Below, piece after piece: positions 28,650 through 40,530 of a DNA stretch of 64,000 nt (positions within the stretch are counted from its first letter, which is position 1; each line of letters starts with the position of its first letter). The notes under the pieces are model-generated. The model saw only the letters and a program-made list of their open reading frames with translations. It was not told where the DNA came from and ran no database searches. A program made the translations under genes and the position numbers. The DNA lies in the NCBI GenBank assembly GCA_964017065.1, contig OZ024790.1, forward strand, positions 7,181,422 to 7,245,421, read 5' to 3'. Source of the DNA: Haliclona indistincta (lineage: Eukaryota; Porifera; Demospongiae; Haplosclerida; Chalinidae).

Positions 28650-30345
28650 ATTAACCCTCGGCGCATGCGCGAGGGTTACGGTACTTGCCTGGTCGCATTC
28701 TGTCCATCGAGCTACAGAGAACAGCGATCACTTCTACGCGTCGACTAAGGCAAGACAGACTATAAGCACGACCAGAGCTTGCAATTTGACTCGTGGATTT
28801 TGCGAAAATAGTTTCGTTCGCGAGTTACGACTGGCTCACCTTGACGGCCGTCTCGGACCTCTCTGAGGACAAAAACGCTCATGGTTGGCTGCTAGGTACT
28901 CTTACAGTCGATTTGAACTGTAGCACAGCTCTGGGATGCATAGATACTTCAAAAAAAGGTTGTCAGCTTACTGCACACGTGTACGTATTCGGTTGTAGTC
29001 ACGCCCACCTAACGCACCTAGCTTGACAGACCATTTAATCCAACATACTAATTAACAAGTAATAAAAACATTTAAAACAAAATGGAAGAGATTTAGGGTT
29101 GGTACATTTATCGAAAAAGTATGGAAACAAGATTTGAAATGAAAAGGATTGTAACAATAGCAGTGTAATGCTACCTCCCCATTAAATTAACCACAACTAT
29201 CGAAAGCAGTTAATTTAGGGAGGTAGCATTGCACTGCTATTGTTACAATCCTTTTCATTTCAAATCTTGTTTCCATACTTTTCGATAAATGTACCAACCC
29301 TAAATCTCTTCCATTTTGTTTAAAATGTTTTTATTACTTGTTTCTTTTCTTTTTTTTTATTAATGACTTAGTTGGCACTTATGCTAATACAGTGTATAAA
29401 GAGAACTATTTCAGCTGACTGCACTCGATCGACTCTGCACTGCATGCATGCATGCAGCACGTACCATGCAACATTAGCTAAGCTTAAGCTAGCATTCTTA
29501 CAAGCCTGAACAGAGAAATCCAGTGTAACAGTGAAGATTTGCTCGTTGTCTGCTGTGAACACTGCTAGTGGCAGCAGCACTAGCGTTCCAACCAATTCTG
29601 TACTAAGGTGCGCTTGTATTAGAATAATTACATACACGGCCGGGCGTGCGCGAGTAGGCGTAACCTAGTAACGGAGTTCAACCAGAATGCACGGAATGGC
29701 GTCTGTTATGGACCAAAAATCGCTGTTTTTCTGGAAATACTCGCTTCTCCCAGTGTTTTAGGCCTAAATAGATATCAAGTGCACTGGTGGTCATAGGTAG
29801 CGTTGCTTCTGTGTACGTTTAGTTGCGTTTGGTTCGCTCACTACTGTGCTAGACTCGCTGAAAAATAAGAAGAAAGAAGAAGATGAACAAACGGGTGACC
29901 ACGTGAACTCTGGTTTACCACCTTAGACTTGGTTTCTTTTGCTTTTGAAGGTCTCTTTGTAATCGCACAAATCGTGCAAAGAGCTTCAGAACGTTAGATT
30001 AGCTTGAAACGCCCGTACGGCAAAGATATGGCAGTGTCGTACTTAGTGCCTCCAGCGGCGAGACGCCATCTTGTCATGCCCACAGCAACTGGCCTTATAG
30101 TCTTTAAGTAGACTCAATGAAAGCGCTTACCTCTTAGGATAGCCCCCAGATAGTTAAAATACCCCTGATGTCGTCAACAGCCGAGATATACGTGAATTAT
30201 TGCGTTTAGCCTAAGTGTACCCGCCATCTTGTTTACTGCCCAACCCTAAATATGCCACGTCTACCGCGTGGCATAATAATATTATTTATGGAGTTTGCAG
30301 CTATGCAGGCTGACACTACAATGTGAATGGCATGCCCGCCGAGGG
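28650..30345. mobile_element. Possible composite DNA element with short inverted ends
   Basis: The left end taaccctcggcgcatgcg and right end ggcatgcccgccgagggttt share an inverted AACCCTCGGCG..GCATGC core. The interior has no recognised transposase. The open frame at 28793-29026 is unrecognised. The boundary call is weak because no target duplication is evident. Confidence 0.35.
29056..29343. mobile_element. Foldback MITE with arms of about 135 bp
   Basis: aacaagtaataaaaacattt ... gaggtagcattgcactgc pairs almost perfectly with its inverse around a loop near 29190-29210 (accacaactatcgaaagcag). Noncoding and AT-rich. Confidence 0.85.
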
Positions 30346-30532
30346 TTTGTGAAATCTGTTCATTCATTATTCATGAATTGATAGTTGCATCATAAAGCAG
30401 TGAAGTTCTGTCACTGAATTACTGCTATGCTTCATCTCAAGCCTGCTGTTAGCTATATTTTAGCTAAATGGTGTCGACTTTAAAATGAACACTACAAAAG
30501 ACAAAATAATTATTCGTAACATGTTTGTATTA

Positions 30533-30711
30533 TATATAGACCCGCCTACCGTGCTCTATCGTAGATAGCGACCCGCGGCCGAGGTTGAGGGTGTTACTGG
30601 TCGGATATCAGCCCGAGGCGAAGCCGAGGGCTGATATCCTACCAGTAACACCCGAAACCGAGGCCAAGGGTCGCTATCTACGATAGAGCACGGTAGGCGG
30701 GTCTATATACG
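30533..30711. mobile_element. CpG-rich foldback element
   Basis: Inverted arms of about 85 bp: tatagacccgcctaccgtgc ... gatatcagcccgagg on the left mirrors ccgagggctgatatcc ... gcacggtaggcgggtctata on the right. It resembles the hairpins at 18769 and 50930 in form (gcccgaggcg-type loop). Confidence 0.85.
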
Positions 30712-30770
30712 ATTTGTCGTATGCTTGCTGTACATTAGCGGCCATTTTGCGCATTGTTTTGATTGGAAAG

Positions 30771-30812
30771 GTCTGATAACCTGTTATCAGACCTGTGGTT
30801 TGACCACAGGTC
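30771..30812. other. Two adjacent small perfect hairpins
   Basis: gtctgataac/ctgttatcagac followed directly by acctgtggt/ttgaccacaggt. Each forms a 9-10-bp stem with a tiny loop. Confidence 0.6.
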
Positions 30813-31324
30813 AGGCTATCATACTTATAGACCTGGCGGCGCCTTTGAATGACGTCATAAGTATACGATAATTATAAGTATAGTACGACACACAAACCTG
30901 ATCTGAGACATCATGGCAACATAGCATGATAAGCACTTAGGGTGATACTTCAACGGCCTTCAATGCTCAAACTGTACTGCACTTATTGAAGTACTGTATC
31001 TGACACAACACAGAGACAAACAAGACATCAGATATCGCAATACAAACACTCACCAAACAGCAATTTAACTATAAAGCCATGCTAGTGAATGATGCATGCA
31101 TGGTGAAGTAACAAAAGCTAGTACTCTATAGGTAGCCAAGAGAGCACTATACAGTCACGGCACTAGTAACTTAGTGATCGAATCAGCAGTCAAACCACGC
31201 CCAGTCACAAATAAGCTCTACCTATAGAATTGAAAGAGTTAATAACAATGGCTATAAATGGCTATAATAGTTTTATATATACTCATATATACTCGCTATG
31301 TACTCAATAACAATGGCTATATAC

Positions 31325-31500
31325 TCATGCGGGTAGTGTGACAGAAAGTTTGTGATAACACTCTTTCGTGTGTCGTCCTAATTTGGCACACTGCAGTTAC
31401 ACACATAAATGTGTCGTTTATGCTTGACACGCTTTTAGTGTGTCAATCTTGGGTTTGACACATCACAATGTGCCAATGTGACACACCACATTTTACTGTG
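31325..31500. repeat. GTGTCA-rich irregular repeat
   Basis: Repeated tgtgtcg / tgacaca / gacacgc words in both orientations, ending at the right 280-bp repeat. No gene. Confidence 0.4.
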
Positions 31501-31757
31501 CAGTTACACATTGGTTAATTTAATTTATATAAGTTTTACAGAACAAAGATAATCGCTCTAGCTGTACCAGAATTAAGAAGTTAAGCCTTTGTCGTGTGGC
31601 ATACATAACAGAACCGTCAACGTCACTGCCAACACAAGCACAAACTGACTCCAAAACAAAAATCAAAAGCATGCAGCTTTAGCTAAATCATGCAGCTAAA
31701 GAAAAGAAGCCATTGACAGGAGTCCAGAGAGATAAAACGACTGCATGCCCATCAGGC
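31500..31757. repeat. 280-bp direct repeat, right copy
   Basis: Same orientation and order as 28196-28475. The two diverge immediately after atcaggcct. Confidence 0.85.
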
Positions 31758-31959
31758 CTTATACTTACAGTTCAAATTCCAACTAGAAAACAGAGGCGTC
31801 ACACTGAATCCAAACACTATGTAAATACAGTGTATTTACACTATGTAAATATTACTTGTCTTTATCTGGAGTGTAAACAATGCACACCTGAGCTCGATAC
31901 CATGTATCTACATCGTCATCAAACAACAAACTGATACAACCTTTAACCTCTAACATATC

Positions 31960-32160
31960 CTCCAGCAATTTTTATTTCAACAGACTCCCTCGACTGTGGA
32001 ATAGTCTGCCCTCTGTCGATGATGATGTCTCCACTTCAGTTGTAATATCCCACCTGAAGGCTCTCTCTTGGTCGCATTTTCTTCCCAACTTTAGTAATGA
32101 TGATCCCTGCTCGTACCATTTCCTCTCTGCTCATGTTCATCATGTGCCTATTCTATAGTG
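31960..32160 (+). mobile_element. 3' tail of a non-LTR retrotransposon ORF2
   Basis: The plus strand reads FYFNRLPRLWNSLPSVDDDV, then LKALSWSHFLPNFSNDDPCSYH, ending at TAG near 32158. This matches the C-terminal 'FNR..(R/L)WN.LP ... L...F...F...DPC..HFLC' tail of animal LINE-type reverse-transcriptase proteins. It is followed by an AT-rich 3' region ending in (taa)n near 32307-32330. The RT core itself is absent, so this is a 5'-truncated insertion. Confidence 0.65.
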
Positions 32161-32619
32161 CTAACTTTACCTATCTGTAGTGTTATTTATTTCAAGCTGC
32201 TGCACTTTCTATATGTGTGGTTGACCCTCAGTGCCTATCATCGTTTATTTTTCTGTGTCTCTTTCTAAATCTTAGCCTATCACTCATCTGTTGTGCACTG
32301 TAAAGCATAATAATTATAATAATAATAATATTGTTCGTTTTTTCTTTTGTTCTGTTTTTATTGTTTTTTTTTTTATTGCCAATATGGCCATTATATCACT
32401 TATTCATTTATCACTTGACTATTTATATTCATTTCTTTATCAGGCATAATATTCTATCTATGTTGTATTCTGTTTTTCTGTTGTTAATAATAACATCCCT
32501 ACATATCATTGCCTATCGGCAATGATAATAATAATAACATGAATGCGATGGCAAACGTCAGAATAAATAGCTTGTTCTTACCCCCTGGTCTTCACGCAAT
32601 ATAGTAGTATGCGGATACG

Positions 32620-34083
32620 TTGCATATCAACATGCACTTGTACTGTATCATCAATGGTTTATTAGGTATAACTGCTACCGAAACTGAATTAGATCGCATG
32701 AAGTTCAATATCATGGCGCGGCTGATGTGCAGTGCGACCCGCAGAATCGTAAAAATCGTTGCTTGTGTCCTAGTCGTCATTAGCCTGTGTCTATTATTTA
32801 TACTGAACGATACCGATCTACTATCCAGTGGAGAACTGACAGATATTCAAATCATCGAGTCAACACCGCAAGCACACTCGACACCGTCACCATTACTCGG
32901 GCCCTCGTGTCAAACCACTGCGCCTGACAGGATAAAATCATGGATTGGAAATGGACTCGTCACGACTGTCAATCCTCCAGTTAAAGCTAACTGCCAGCAG
33001 CTGAAGGCAAGGAATCGCACAGAGCAGGAGATAGTGCTGGGAAAACTGAAGAATTGGACCAACAGTGAGACTATTGATGAGTTTTATACTAAAGCCAAGA
33101 ACTGCTCTTATGTGAGAGATCTGTTATCAAGTGATAATTTCTACGTATCAGACACAGAGAAAAACTTTCCACTGTCATATGTGATAATGTTCCACAACAG
33201 TCCTCAACAGATAATGCGACTACTGAGAGTGATATATCGACCACACAATGTCTACTGTCTCCATCCTGATGGTAAAGCTGACAAGAATCTAATACAAGTA
33301 TTCAGAAATATGGCCACTTGTTTCGATAATATTGTTATTCCTGACAGCTTAGTTAAGGTTACTTGGGGCCACATCAGTATGGTTGATGCTCAGTTGAAGT
33401 GTCTTCGATATTTAACTTATAACTACCAACATGTACAGTGGAAATACGCTAACATCTTGTGTGGCAAAGAACTACCGTTTAATAGCAACAGAGTAATGGT
33501 TGATACACTCAGTAAACTGAATGGAGATTCTGTTGTGAATGCTCATAGACTGACAGGCGTGAAGTTTTTACAAAGATTTGGACTACACTTCCTATCATTG
33601 AATGGAGCTTTGTATCCAGTGGCTCCACGATGGAGAAGAGTGCCGTTTGGAATCAAACTGTATAAATCATATAACTACATCAGCGCTTCAAGAAAGTTTG
33701 TTGAATTTCTACTCACCAGCCCACGAGTACGAGCCCTCCATCGCTACATGTCCACAGCTCTAGAGCCTGATGAAGAATTCTTTGCTACAGCTTATATGCT
33801 GCCTGAAGCACCAAAGACTCGCACTGTAGATGAAGTACTGTTTGTGAAGACGTTTTTTGCTCCAGAATTCCCATTGAATCTAATATGTACTGGCAAGAGA
33901 GTTCATCACGTTTGTATTCTCAATATTCGTGATCTCCCTCTTCTTCATGAGTACAAGAGAGGGAAAAGAACGATATTCTTCTACAACAAATACTTTTTAG
34001 AGTATGATCATGTCGTGATGGACTGCACGGAGCAGAGAATAGTGGAACAGAATAAACTAGAGTATAAGAGAGACTGTAACTGA
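32620..34083 (+). CDS. GT14-family (core-2/I-branching type) glycosyltransferase, intronless
   Basis: Golgi-type beta-1,6-N-acetylglucosaminyltransferase-like enzyme that would add GlcNAc branches to glycans (family knowledge; substrate not predictable). The single exon encodes 487 aa from the first ATG. In-frame ATGs at 32698 and 32713 are alternatives, and 32713 has the better start context (A at -3, G at +4). A type II membrane anchor (IVKIVACVLVVISLCLLFIL) is followed by a stem. The catalytic domain begins NFPLSYVIMFHNSPQQIMRL and YCLHPDGKADK, continues TWGHISMVDAQLKCLRYL and ANILCGKELPFNSN, and has the LEPDEEFFATAYMLP motif carrying the Glu that corresponds to the catalytic residue of C2GnT enzymes. 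Cys are distributed as in GCNT proteins. It looks intact. Lack of introns amid intron-rich neighbours suggests retroposed origin, which is common for this family. Confidence 0.88.
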   Translation: MHINMHLYCIINGLLGITATETELDRMKFNIMARLMCSATRRIVKIVACVLVVISLCLLFILNDTDLLSSGELTDIQIIESTPQAHSTPSPLLGPSCQTTAPDRIKSWIGNGLVTTVNPPVKANCQQLKARNRTEQEIVLGKLKNWTNSETIDEFYTKAKNCSYVRDLLSSDNFYVSDTEKNFPLSYVIMFHNSPQQIMRLLRVIYRPHNVYCLHPDGKADKNLIQVFRNMATCFDNIVIPDSLVKVTWGHISMVDAQLKCLRYLTYNYQHVQWKYANILCGKELPFNSNRVMVDTLSKLNGDSVVNAHRLTGVKFLQRFGLHFLSLNGALYPVAPRWRRVPFGIKLYKSYNYISASRKFVEFLLTSPRVRALHRYMSTALEPDEEFFATAYMLPEAPKTRTVDEVLFVKTFFAPEFPLNLICTGKRVHHVCILNIRDLPLLHEYKRGKRTIFFYNKYFLEYDHVVMDCTEQRIVEQNKLEYKRDCN

Positions 34084-34194
34084 CTTCCTAGACACACAAC
34101 ATTCCAGGCCTCACTAATAATTCATTTTGTGGCTCACTAATAATTTCCCCTACACATGCACCTCAGGAATAACAAGTAAAGTAAAGCTTTAATA

Positions 34195-34470
34195 AAACAG
34201 ACTGCGTCCTCCTAAACACAGATACCTCTAGTTATTTACAACCGTCAATTACTTCATCGGATTGCGTACTTGTTCCTTTCCTTTTTCAAGAGTCATCCGT
34301 ACATTTTTCAGTTTTTTATTAAAGCTTTTTTACTTGTTCCTGTTAATTTTTTGAATTTGAACTTATTAGTTGTATTCTGTGCATGTTAGATGTTATTTCA
34401 TTTCTACATCTCTGTGAGCAGCAGTTATTAGTCTAGCATATGTGAAGGTGCACAGCCTCTTGAGACTGAG
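34195..34470. mobile_element. Truncated copy of the 27.1-27.85 kb foldback MITE
   Basis: gcgtcctcctaaacacagat, accgtcaattacttcatcgg and gagcagcagttattagtctag match the right half of the element at 27126-27850, in the same orientation. The left arm is missing. Confidence 0.7.
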
Positions 34471-35270
34471 TAAGGAGTGTGGTGGGTGCATGGACCAGCT
34501 CCAAACATCACCTCTTGTATTTCTTTCATTTTAGACTATGTTGTTGTTGAGTTTGTTAATAATAATGGAGATTCTCAAGTAGAATTTAGGAAAACTGAAT
34601 GGTTGCTGAGATATTTTAAGTGCAAAGATTGGTGTATTATTAAACAAAGGAATGCAATTAATTGAATATGATTTGACTACACAAATCACTTGTGCACACA
34701 TTCAAGGCTTCTGGAAACCTCTGTGATCTAAAGCTATATAGCCTTGGGTTAGGCTTCTGTATCATAAGAGCTGGTATAGAAGGACATACTGTTTATCTAT
34801 TCTAATTCAGTGCATTCCAGACAGTGGGAAGAGCTAGCTGTGCAACCACAGCTGTGGCTTTATTGTTATCATAGCTGCTACAGGACTTTTTGCATTGCGG
34901 CTTCTGCTAGATCTCAAGCTCTTTTTGATCTGAATCGATGGTGAACTATAAAGAGAGGTGCCTGACTTTCTAGCAAGAAAAAATTCAAAAACAGTTGATC
35001 ATTGCTTAGTGCTGTCTGTTGATCTGAATACTTCTAAAATCAACTATTTCAGTGATCAATGCTTGAACAAAAGACTGAATTCATCTGATCTTAGTGCTGT
35101 CTTTAACTTGAAAGTTACAAAGAATTTTGTGAAAATAAATATTTTCACACCTTTGGGGCCGGTCCCACCTTAAATGTTTAATGTTATCAATCACAAGAAT
35201 ATTCAGAGATATGTGCGAAAAGTCATTGTCACACTTGAGTAGCCACCATCTTAATTCGAGGACAACCCTA
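34470..35270. other. No gene recognised
   Basis: AT-rich spacer with only short open frames and no family resemblance. It separates the GT14 gene from unit 2 of the duplication array. Confidence 0.45.
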
Positions 35271-35271
35271 C

Positions 35272-36310
35272 ATAATGAAACTGTTGACGAACATACTATT
35301 GCAACCAGTGAGAAAGAAATGTTTTAAAATCAATTTTGAACTTGCAGAACTGCTGGAAAAGAATACAATGTGGAGACCACAACAAACCTACTGCTGCTTC
35401 TTTTGGACCATGCAGCGAATCTTCACTTTCAGAGTATTGGTGAAAGAAACACATGATCGAGTGTGTGAGTCAGTTTGTGCCCACTTCACTTGGAACATTG
35501 CAAATGAAAGAGGAGGGAATTTGTCTGACTCAGATTCCAGTTTGGTGTCGATTTCGCTGCTCTTCTGTACATAGCCAGCAGCACTGGAATAGTGTTTGAT
35601 AGAAAACATCTAAGATGACCTATACAATTAACATGCTGGGTAATCAAGTTAGACGTATCTGTAGAAGGAGGAATTTCTGTCAATTATTTGACTAAAATGG
35701 GTGATCTTTTAGGAGCTGTGGTGAAATTCGAGATGGGATTAGATGTCACGGGAACAGAAATTGGCGTTGATCTGTGGTTGCACTACAATGCAGACGAACA
35801 TCGATTAGTAGGTTTCGGTCTTTCTTTTGGAATGAGTATCGGAGGCTGAGCCCAGTTGACCTCACTACAAGCAGGTGTAATGCAAGGCAGATAGCTGAAT
35901 ACCAGTCTGCAGTTAAAATACACATCAGGCACACCACATATGGCTTCGTACATATGTGACAGACAGCATCTAGGAGTGATCAGCGAAAACAAGCGGATAT
36001 TGCTGTTCAGCAAAATAATAACCTACCTTGTGGATGTCATGCTGGACAAACTGGAGCATGTTGGTTCGATGGACAGAATTGCCCTTTCACTCCAGCACAA
36101 GAATTCGCCAAAGGAACGTCTATCTATGTCTAGTTGTCTGTGACAGAGGTACGTGGGTCATGCATGTACTGCAGCTCACTGGTACGGAATCGAGCACTAG
36201 AAGTATGCAGTTTGGAGAGAGAAGATGGAGCAATGCTGGGTCAGTGACACCATCAACCTGGGCAACTAATGGTCCAAGACAGGTGTAAATTGGTCCTCAC
36301 TGAACAGTGT
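35272..36310 (+). repeat. Segment X, copy 2, with remnant open frame
   Basis: Longest version of the junction block. It contains a plus-strand stretch (35700-35850) reading GLDVTGTEIGVDLWLHYN and ADEHRLVGFGLSFGMSIG. This is conserved at 42870-43010 as GLDVPGTELGVDLLFHYN and the same second half, despite frameshifts around it. This suggests a decayed exon of an unrecognised gene. It ends with cagtgacaccatcaacctgg, shared with copies 1 and 3. Confidence 0.6.
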
Positions 36311-36419
36311 AGCTAGTGCACTATCAATAGATAATAGCCAAATAATTATTAGTAGCGTGCTAACTTTAATAGAAAAGTCATGTTGTAACCATTGAGTTTT
36401 GCACAGTTGTAAGAGAATA

Positions 36420-36810
36420 CATATAGAACTTTTTGTCCAGATGGACCTTTCTTGGGAAAATTTCGTTGTAAGCACATGTATATTGGAAATAATTTTGGCG
36501 CTTTGAATGCAAATTATTCTTGCGCCAATTTTTTTGCTCCACAAAAATATTGAGCGAAAGAGTAAAAATTCAATAATAAAAAATTATTGTCACGTGGATG
36601 CCTCACGTAAGTTCTCTTGATCGTGTCCAAGAGCACCTCGCCGCGTTTTAGTACTAGCAGTTGGTTGTATTAAACCATCATCGCTCGGAGAATACCAAGC
36701 TCAGCAGTGTTAGCGATCACGGACGGCTACTAGCGGCTCGCAAAAGGAGCAACGCAACGGCACGCCTCACACTTAAACTAATGAGTGTAATACTCACAAT
36801 AAGAACATGA
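36420..36810. other. Conserved noncoding block, copy 2
   Basis: Same block as 6230-6560, with cacgtggatgcctcacgtaa and the gcacctcgccgcgttttag core. It lies about 0.3 kb beyond the 3' end of protease copy 2. Confidence 0.5.
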
Positions 36811-37085
36811 CGGTATGTATTGTACGAGGATATTCCAAAGTCAAGGGTTCTCCGGATTAGAGGGGTATGTTAATTATTTTTAGCGTTAAATAAGTGAACG
36901 ACTAATAGTAATAACAATAATAATAAGAAAAGTAATAATAAGCATGCAGTAGTACTAAGGTGTAGGAAAAAATATGTGAAAAAATGGTTAATACATGTAC
37001 TATAATGATAAAAATACATTATTAGGAAAATACATTACATTTGACCTGCATTTGACATACATAAATACATTCAACATTATGGTTA

Positions 37086-40026
37086 TCAACATAAAACGTT
37101 CATGCATTCAATCTTGCGGGGTTGTATAAGCATCGAGTCTTGTTGTATCGTGCATGCATTGAAGCTACTGTCATGTTTCATATTACGATAATAGAGACTC
37201 TGGAGAAGATCTTCTGTGGTCGGCTTGAATTCTTGACAGCATTTCGGGCACTTGGCTTCAAGTAAATTTCCGGAAAATTCAACGATTTTTGAACCGGATT
37301 TGCATTTCGGGCAATTGTAGACAAGGTCTTTGAGGCTAGGGAATTTTTCCATTACTTCTTTGGCCCTTCTAGCACCCTCGATCTTAAAGGCTTCTTTCTC
37401 ACCATCTGTGAGGTCATCTTCAGTCCAGTAGACATCGTAGAACTCAGTGTTATTTAAGACCGACTGATCTTTCACACGGAAGAATCCTCCATCACCCCAA
37501 TCTGTGCCCCACGAGTTCATGAAAGTCAGACAATCAGGATCGCATCTTATCAGCACTACTGCATGTCCTCCTTCAGTCTCAGTGTCTTCAGGCTCATCTG
37601 CAACACACAAAAAAATGATTAAAAAAATAGTAATAATTAATTTTTTTATACTCACCAGTTTCCAAATCGATTCTTTCCAAAATCTTCTTGCGTTTGTTGC
37701 TAAAAAATTGATGAAATTTGTCCCACTGCTTGGGATACAATCGGAATCTAGCGACGACAGGTCGTCTTTCATTAATGGCTTTTCTTGCGTCAGTTTCGGT
37801 AACTGCTTTATAATGCAGACGATACTCGGGACAGACTGCTTCAAGAACATGAACTGTGTTGACACCACGACCATAGACAGTATTTTTTCCATACTCTTCA
37901 ATGATGTGATCTCGTATAGCTTCAAAGCTAGGGATACCTCCCTCTCGTCCTACTATACGATGCATAGCGAGGTGGAATGTGGCCGCAATCGCGTGCGCAT
38001 AACATGTTGGTTGTTCTTGCTGATGCTTGGGTATAAAGTCTGCATTAGTCTGGTTGATGTACGTAGCAAGAGGGGCACTCCCAAGAACATCGACTAGTGC
38101 ATCACATCCCTCTGTCATATGAGAGACAACGATCTCACAAAGCTCATTTACTATATCCAAGCTGTTTGCTCGGACGAACAAGCGGCTTTCACCTGATGGA
38201 GGCAAATTCCATCCTGCGTCAACTAGATACGATAAAGGTGTGTGAGTGTTCTTCATCGTTGAGCTCATCTCGTACAAATCAAATTTACCCCAATCACGGT
38301 AAGGGTTCGGTCCATCTAGAAGGCGCTTCTGGTTGTCTATATGATCTGATGTGAGATAACACGTTATGATACGTACTCCGAGTGCGCGAAGCTCTCGAGC
38401 TATCGGGAGAGGGTCTCCATCTGATGAATCTCCATCTGAAAGAATGAACAGCACCTTTGCAGTGTCTGGATCCACTTGTTTGAATATGCGCAATGCTTCT
38501 TTCATTGCTTTACACAATGGTGTATCACCATAGATGAACGGACTGATTTTATCAATAAGTTCCTGAATATAGTCATGTTGTTCCTTGGTTGAAGATTTTC
38601 CAGCATTCAGTCCTGACTCCATCAGATCTACCATTAGTTGAGAAACGTACTGCACTGATCTCGGTTCAATTGGTCTGGCTAAAATATCAGAAGACATCTC
38701 GGATATAATTCTCTTAACAAATGTATACGCTTCTGAACTTTTTACCACTCGATCCCATGAAGTTTCTGGTGGTGGTGATGGTGATGGTGATGCTACTCGT
38801 GGTGGTGATGGTGGTGGTGATGGTGATGCTACTCGTGGTGGTGATGGTGGTGGTGATGGTGATGCTACTCGTGGTGGTGGTGGTGATGGTGATGCTACAC
38901 GTGGTGGTGGTGGTGATGGTGATGGTGATGCTACACGTGGTGAAGGTAATGCTGCTTGTGGTGGTTGCAATGCTACTCGTGGTGGTGATGGTGGTAGTAT
39001 TAATGCCTCCAATGGTCGTGGTGATAGTAGCCATGGTAATGACGATGATGAAGATGATGATGGAGGTGGTGAGGATGACGGTGATAGTGGTGGTGGTGGT
39101 GAGGGTGATGGAGGTGGTGGTGATGAAATTTCAACATACAAATGATCAATTGGTGCCTGTTCAGTTTCAGAGCTTGACAATGTTGTAGCCACACCCTTGC
39201 TTGGCTTAGCAACCCCTTGTGCCTGTTTAGCCTCAGGGCTGTCACTTAACACTGTTTTACCCATGCCCTTGGTCAGCCTAGTGCCGTCTTGTGCCTGTCT
39301 AGTCTTAGGGCTTGACACTGTTGTAGCCACACCCTTGCTTGGCTTAGCAACCCCTTGTGCCTGTTTAGCGTCAGGGCTATCGTTTAACACTGCTTTACCC
39401 ATACCCTTGGTCAGCCTAGTGCCGTCTCGTGCCTGTCTAGTCTTAGGGCTTGATACTGTTTTAGCCTTGTCTTTAGGCTTAGTGCGGCCAGTGAACATGG
39501 ACCTAATGCTATTCGCCATTTTCTTAGTACTGTTCTTTGCTGAGTCATTGGTTTTGCATTTGAATTTGATGGCACGAGCTGCACCAGCTGTAGGCAACTT
39601 TCTGATTAGTATGGGTAACAAGCTTTCATCTATGCGCAGTAACCAATATAGAAGTTCAGCTTCATTTCCTGTCAAATACTCTCTGATCCATTCCTCTGCA
39701 TGTGGTGCCCCATTTTGCTTCGCCAACTCAACCATCCTCGCAACCATCTCTTCCCGCCCTCGACTATTTGTTTGACTTTCATTGGAACCTCTTAAATTCG
39801 CGAATAGTTCTATCAAATTGCAGATTTCCGCAGAGTGACTAAGCCCAAAAGCACATGCGAAAATAGATTCTCGTCTATCGTGATGCGTCACTTCTCTTTC
39901 AACGATCTTTGCAATTGTAGTGAACACAGCATGAGTGCGCTCCACACTTACGTCGTCATGATGCAGCTCATTCAAGGCATAGGCCTTCTTCATAGACGCA
40001 GACACATCAACAAGTACCCCGAACAT
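37086..40026 (-). CDS. vWA / papain-like protease / zinc-ribbon protein, copy 2
   Basis: Exon 1 40026-37656, exon 2 37597-37086; total 2883 nt, an exact frame of 960 aa. Same order as copy 1: MIDAS DVSAS at the N-terminus; a linker with repeated SSPKTRQAQDGTRLTKG and KPSKGVATT units; a long Pro/Ser/Arg/Val region (SPPPPRVASPSP-type); the rest of the vWA fold (DTPLCKA, LFILSDGDSSDG); then the protease Cys (TCYAHA with Gln at -6), His (GHAVVLIRC) and Asn (NSWGTDWGDGG); and the CPKC zinc ribbon. A 1-bp deletion after the usual final MKH removes the shared stop and adds about 28 residues. All catalytic residues are present, so it is probably functional. Confidence 0.85.
38755..39130 (-). repeat. 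Coding trinucleotide/hexanucleotide repeats for the Pro-rich linker, copy 2
   Basis: GGTGGTGATGGTGATGCTACT-type repeats on the plus strand; the sense strand codes SPSPPPPRVAS blocks. Unit number differs between copies 1 (almost none), 2, 3 and 4. The opposite strand is also open by composition and is not considered a gene. Confidence 0.85.
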
Positions 40027-40137
40027 GCTGCTCGCTCTTAGTATCCAAACATAAACGGAAGTATATCTATGTAACAGCTTTGGTACCAAAAAATACATAA
40101 TTTTTAGTTCTAAATCTGTCTGGAAGTGGCGGGAAAT

Positions 40138-40481
40138 TCAACGCTTCATAATATTCTGTGGTAGAAACTCCCTAGTCTTGTCAAGCAAAGGAGATCTGTA
40201 GAGAAGTGCAAAATCACTGATTCCAGCAGCATTTGCAGCAAACCAGCCTTGTTCTATTTTCTCTACTTGGTGAGCAAGTAACTGGAGAGTGCAAAGGATC
40301 GAGACAATTCAAAAAACTACTGAGAAGTATATTATTTTACCGTTAGGCTTGATATGGTACATACTGGGAGAGTTCTCATCTGATGTGTGATAATAGTTTT
40401 GTGTGTTCGAATCTGCAGAAGCAAGACACAGTTTAAGTTGTACGAAATAGCATGCAAGAAACTTGCTAAATTGCTCGATCG

Positions 40482-40530
<49 letters not shown>

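Noticed and set aside
28650..28680. Origin-like or operator-like palindrome ccctcggcgcatgcgcgaggg
   Set aside because: In this transposon-rich context it is more simply an element end; no evidence of a regulatory role.
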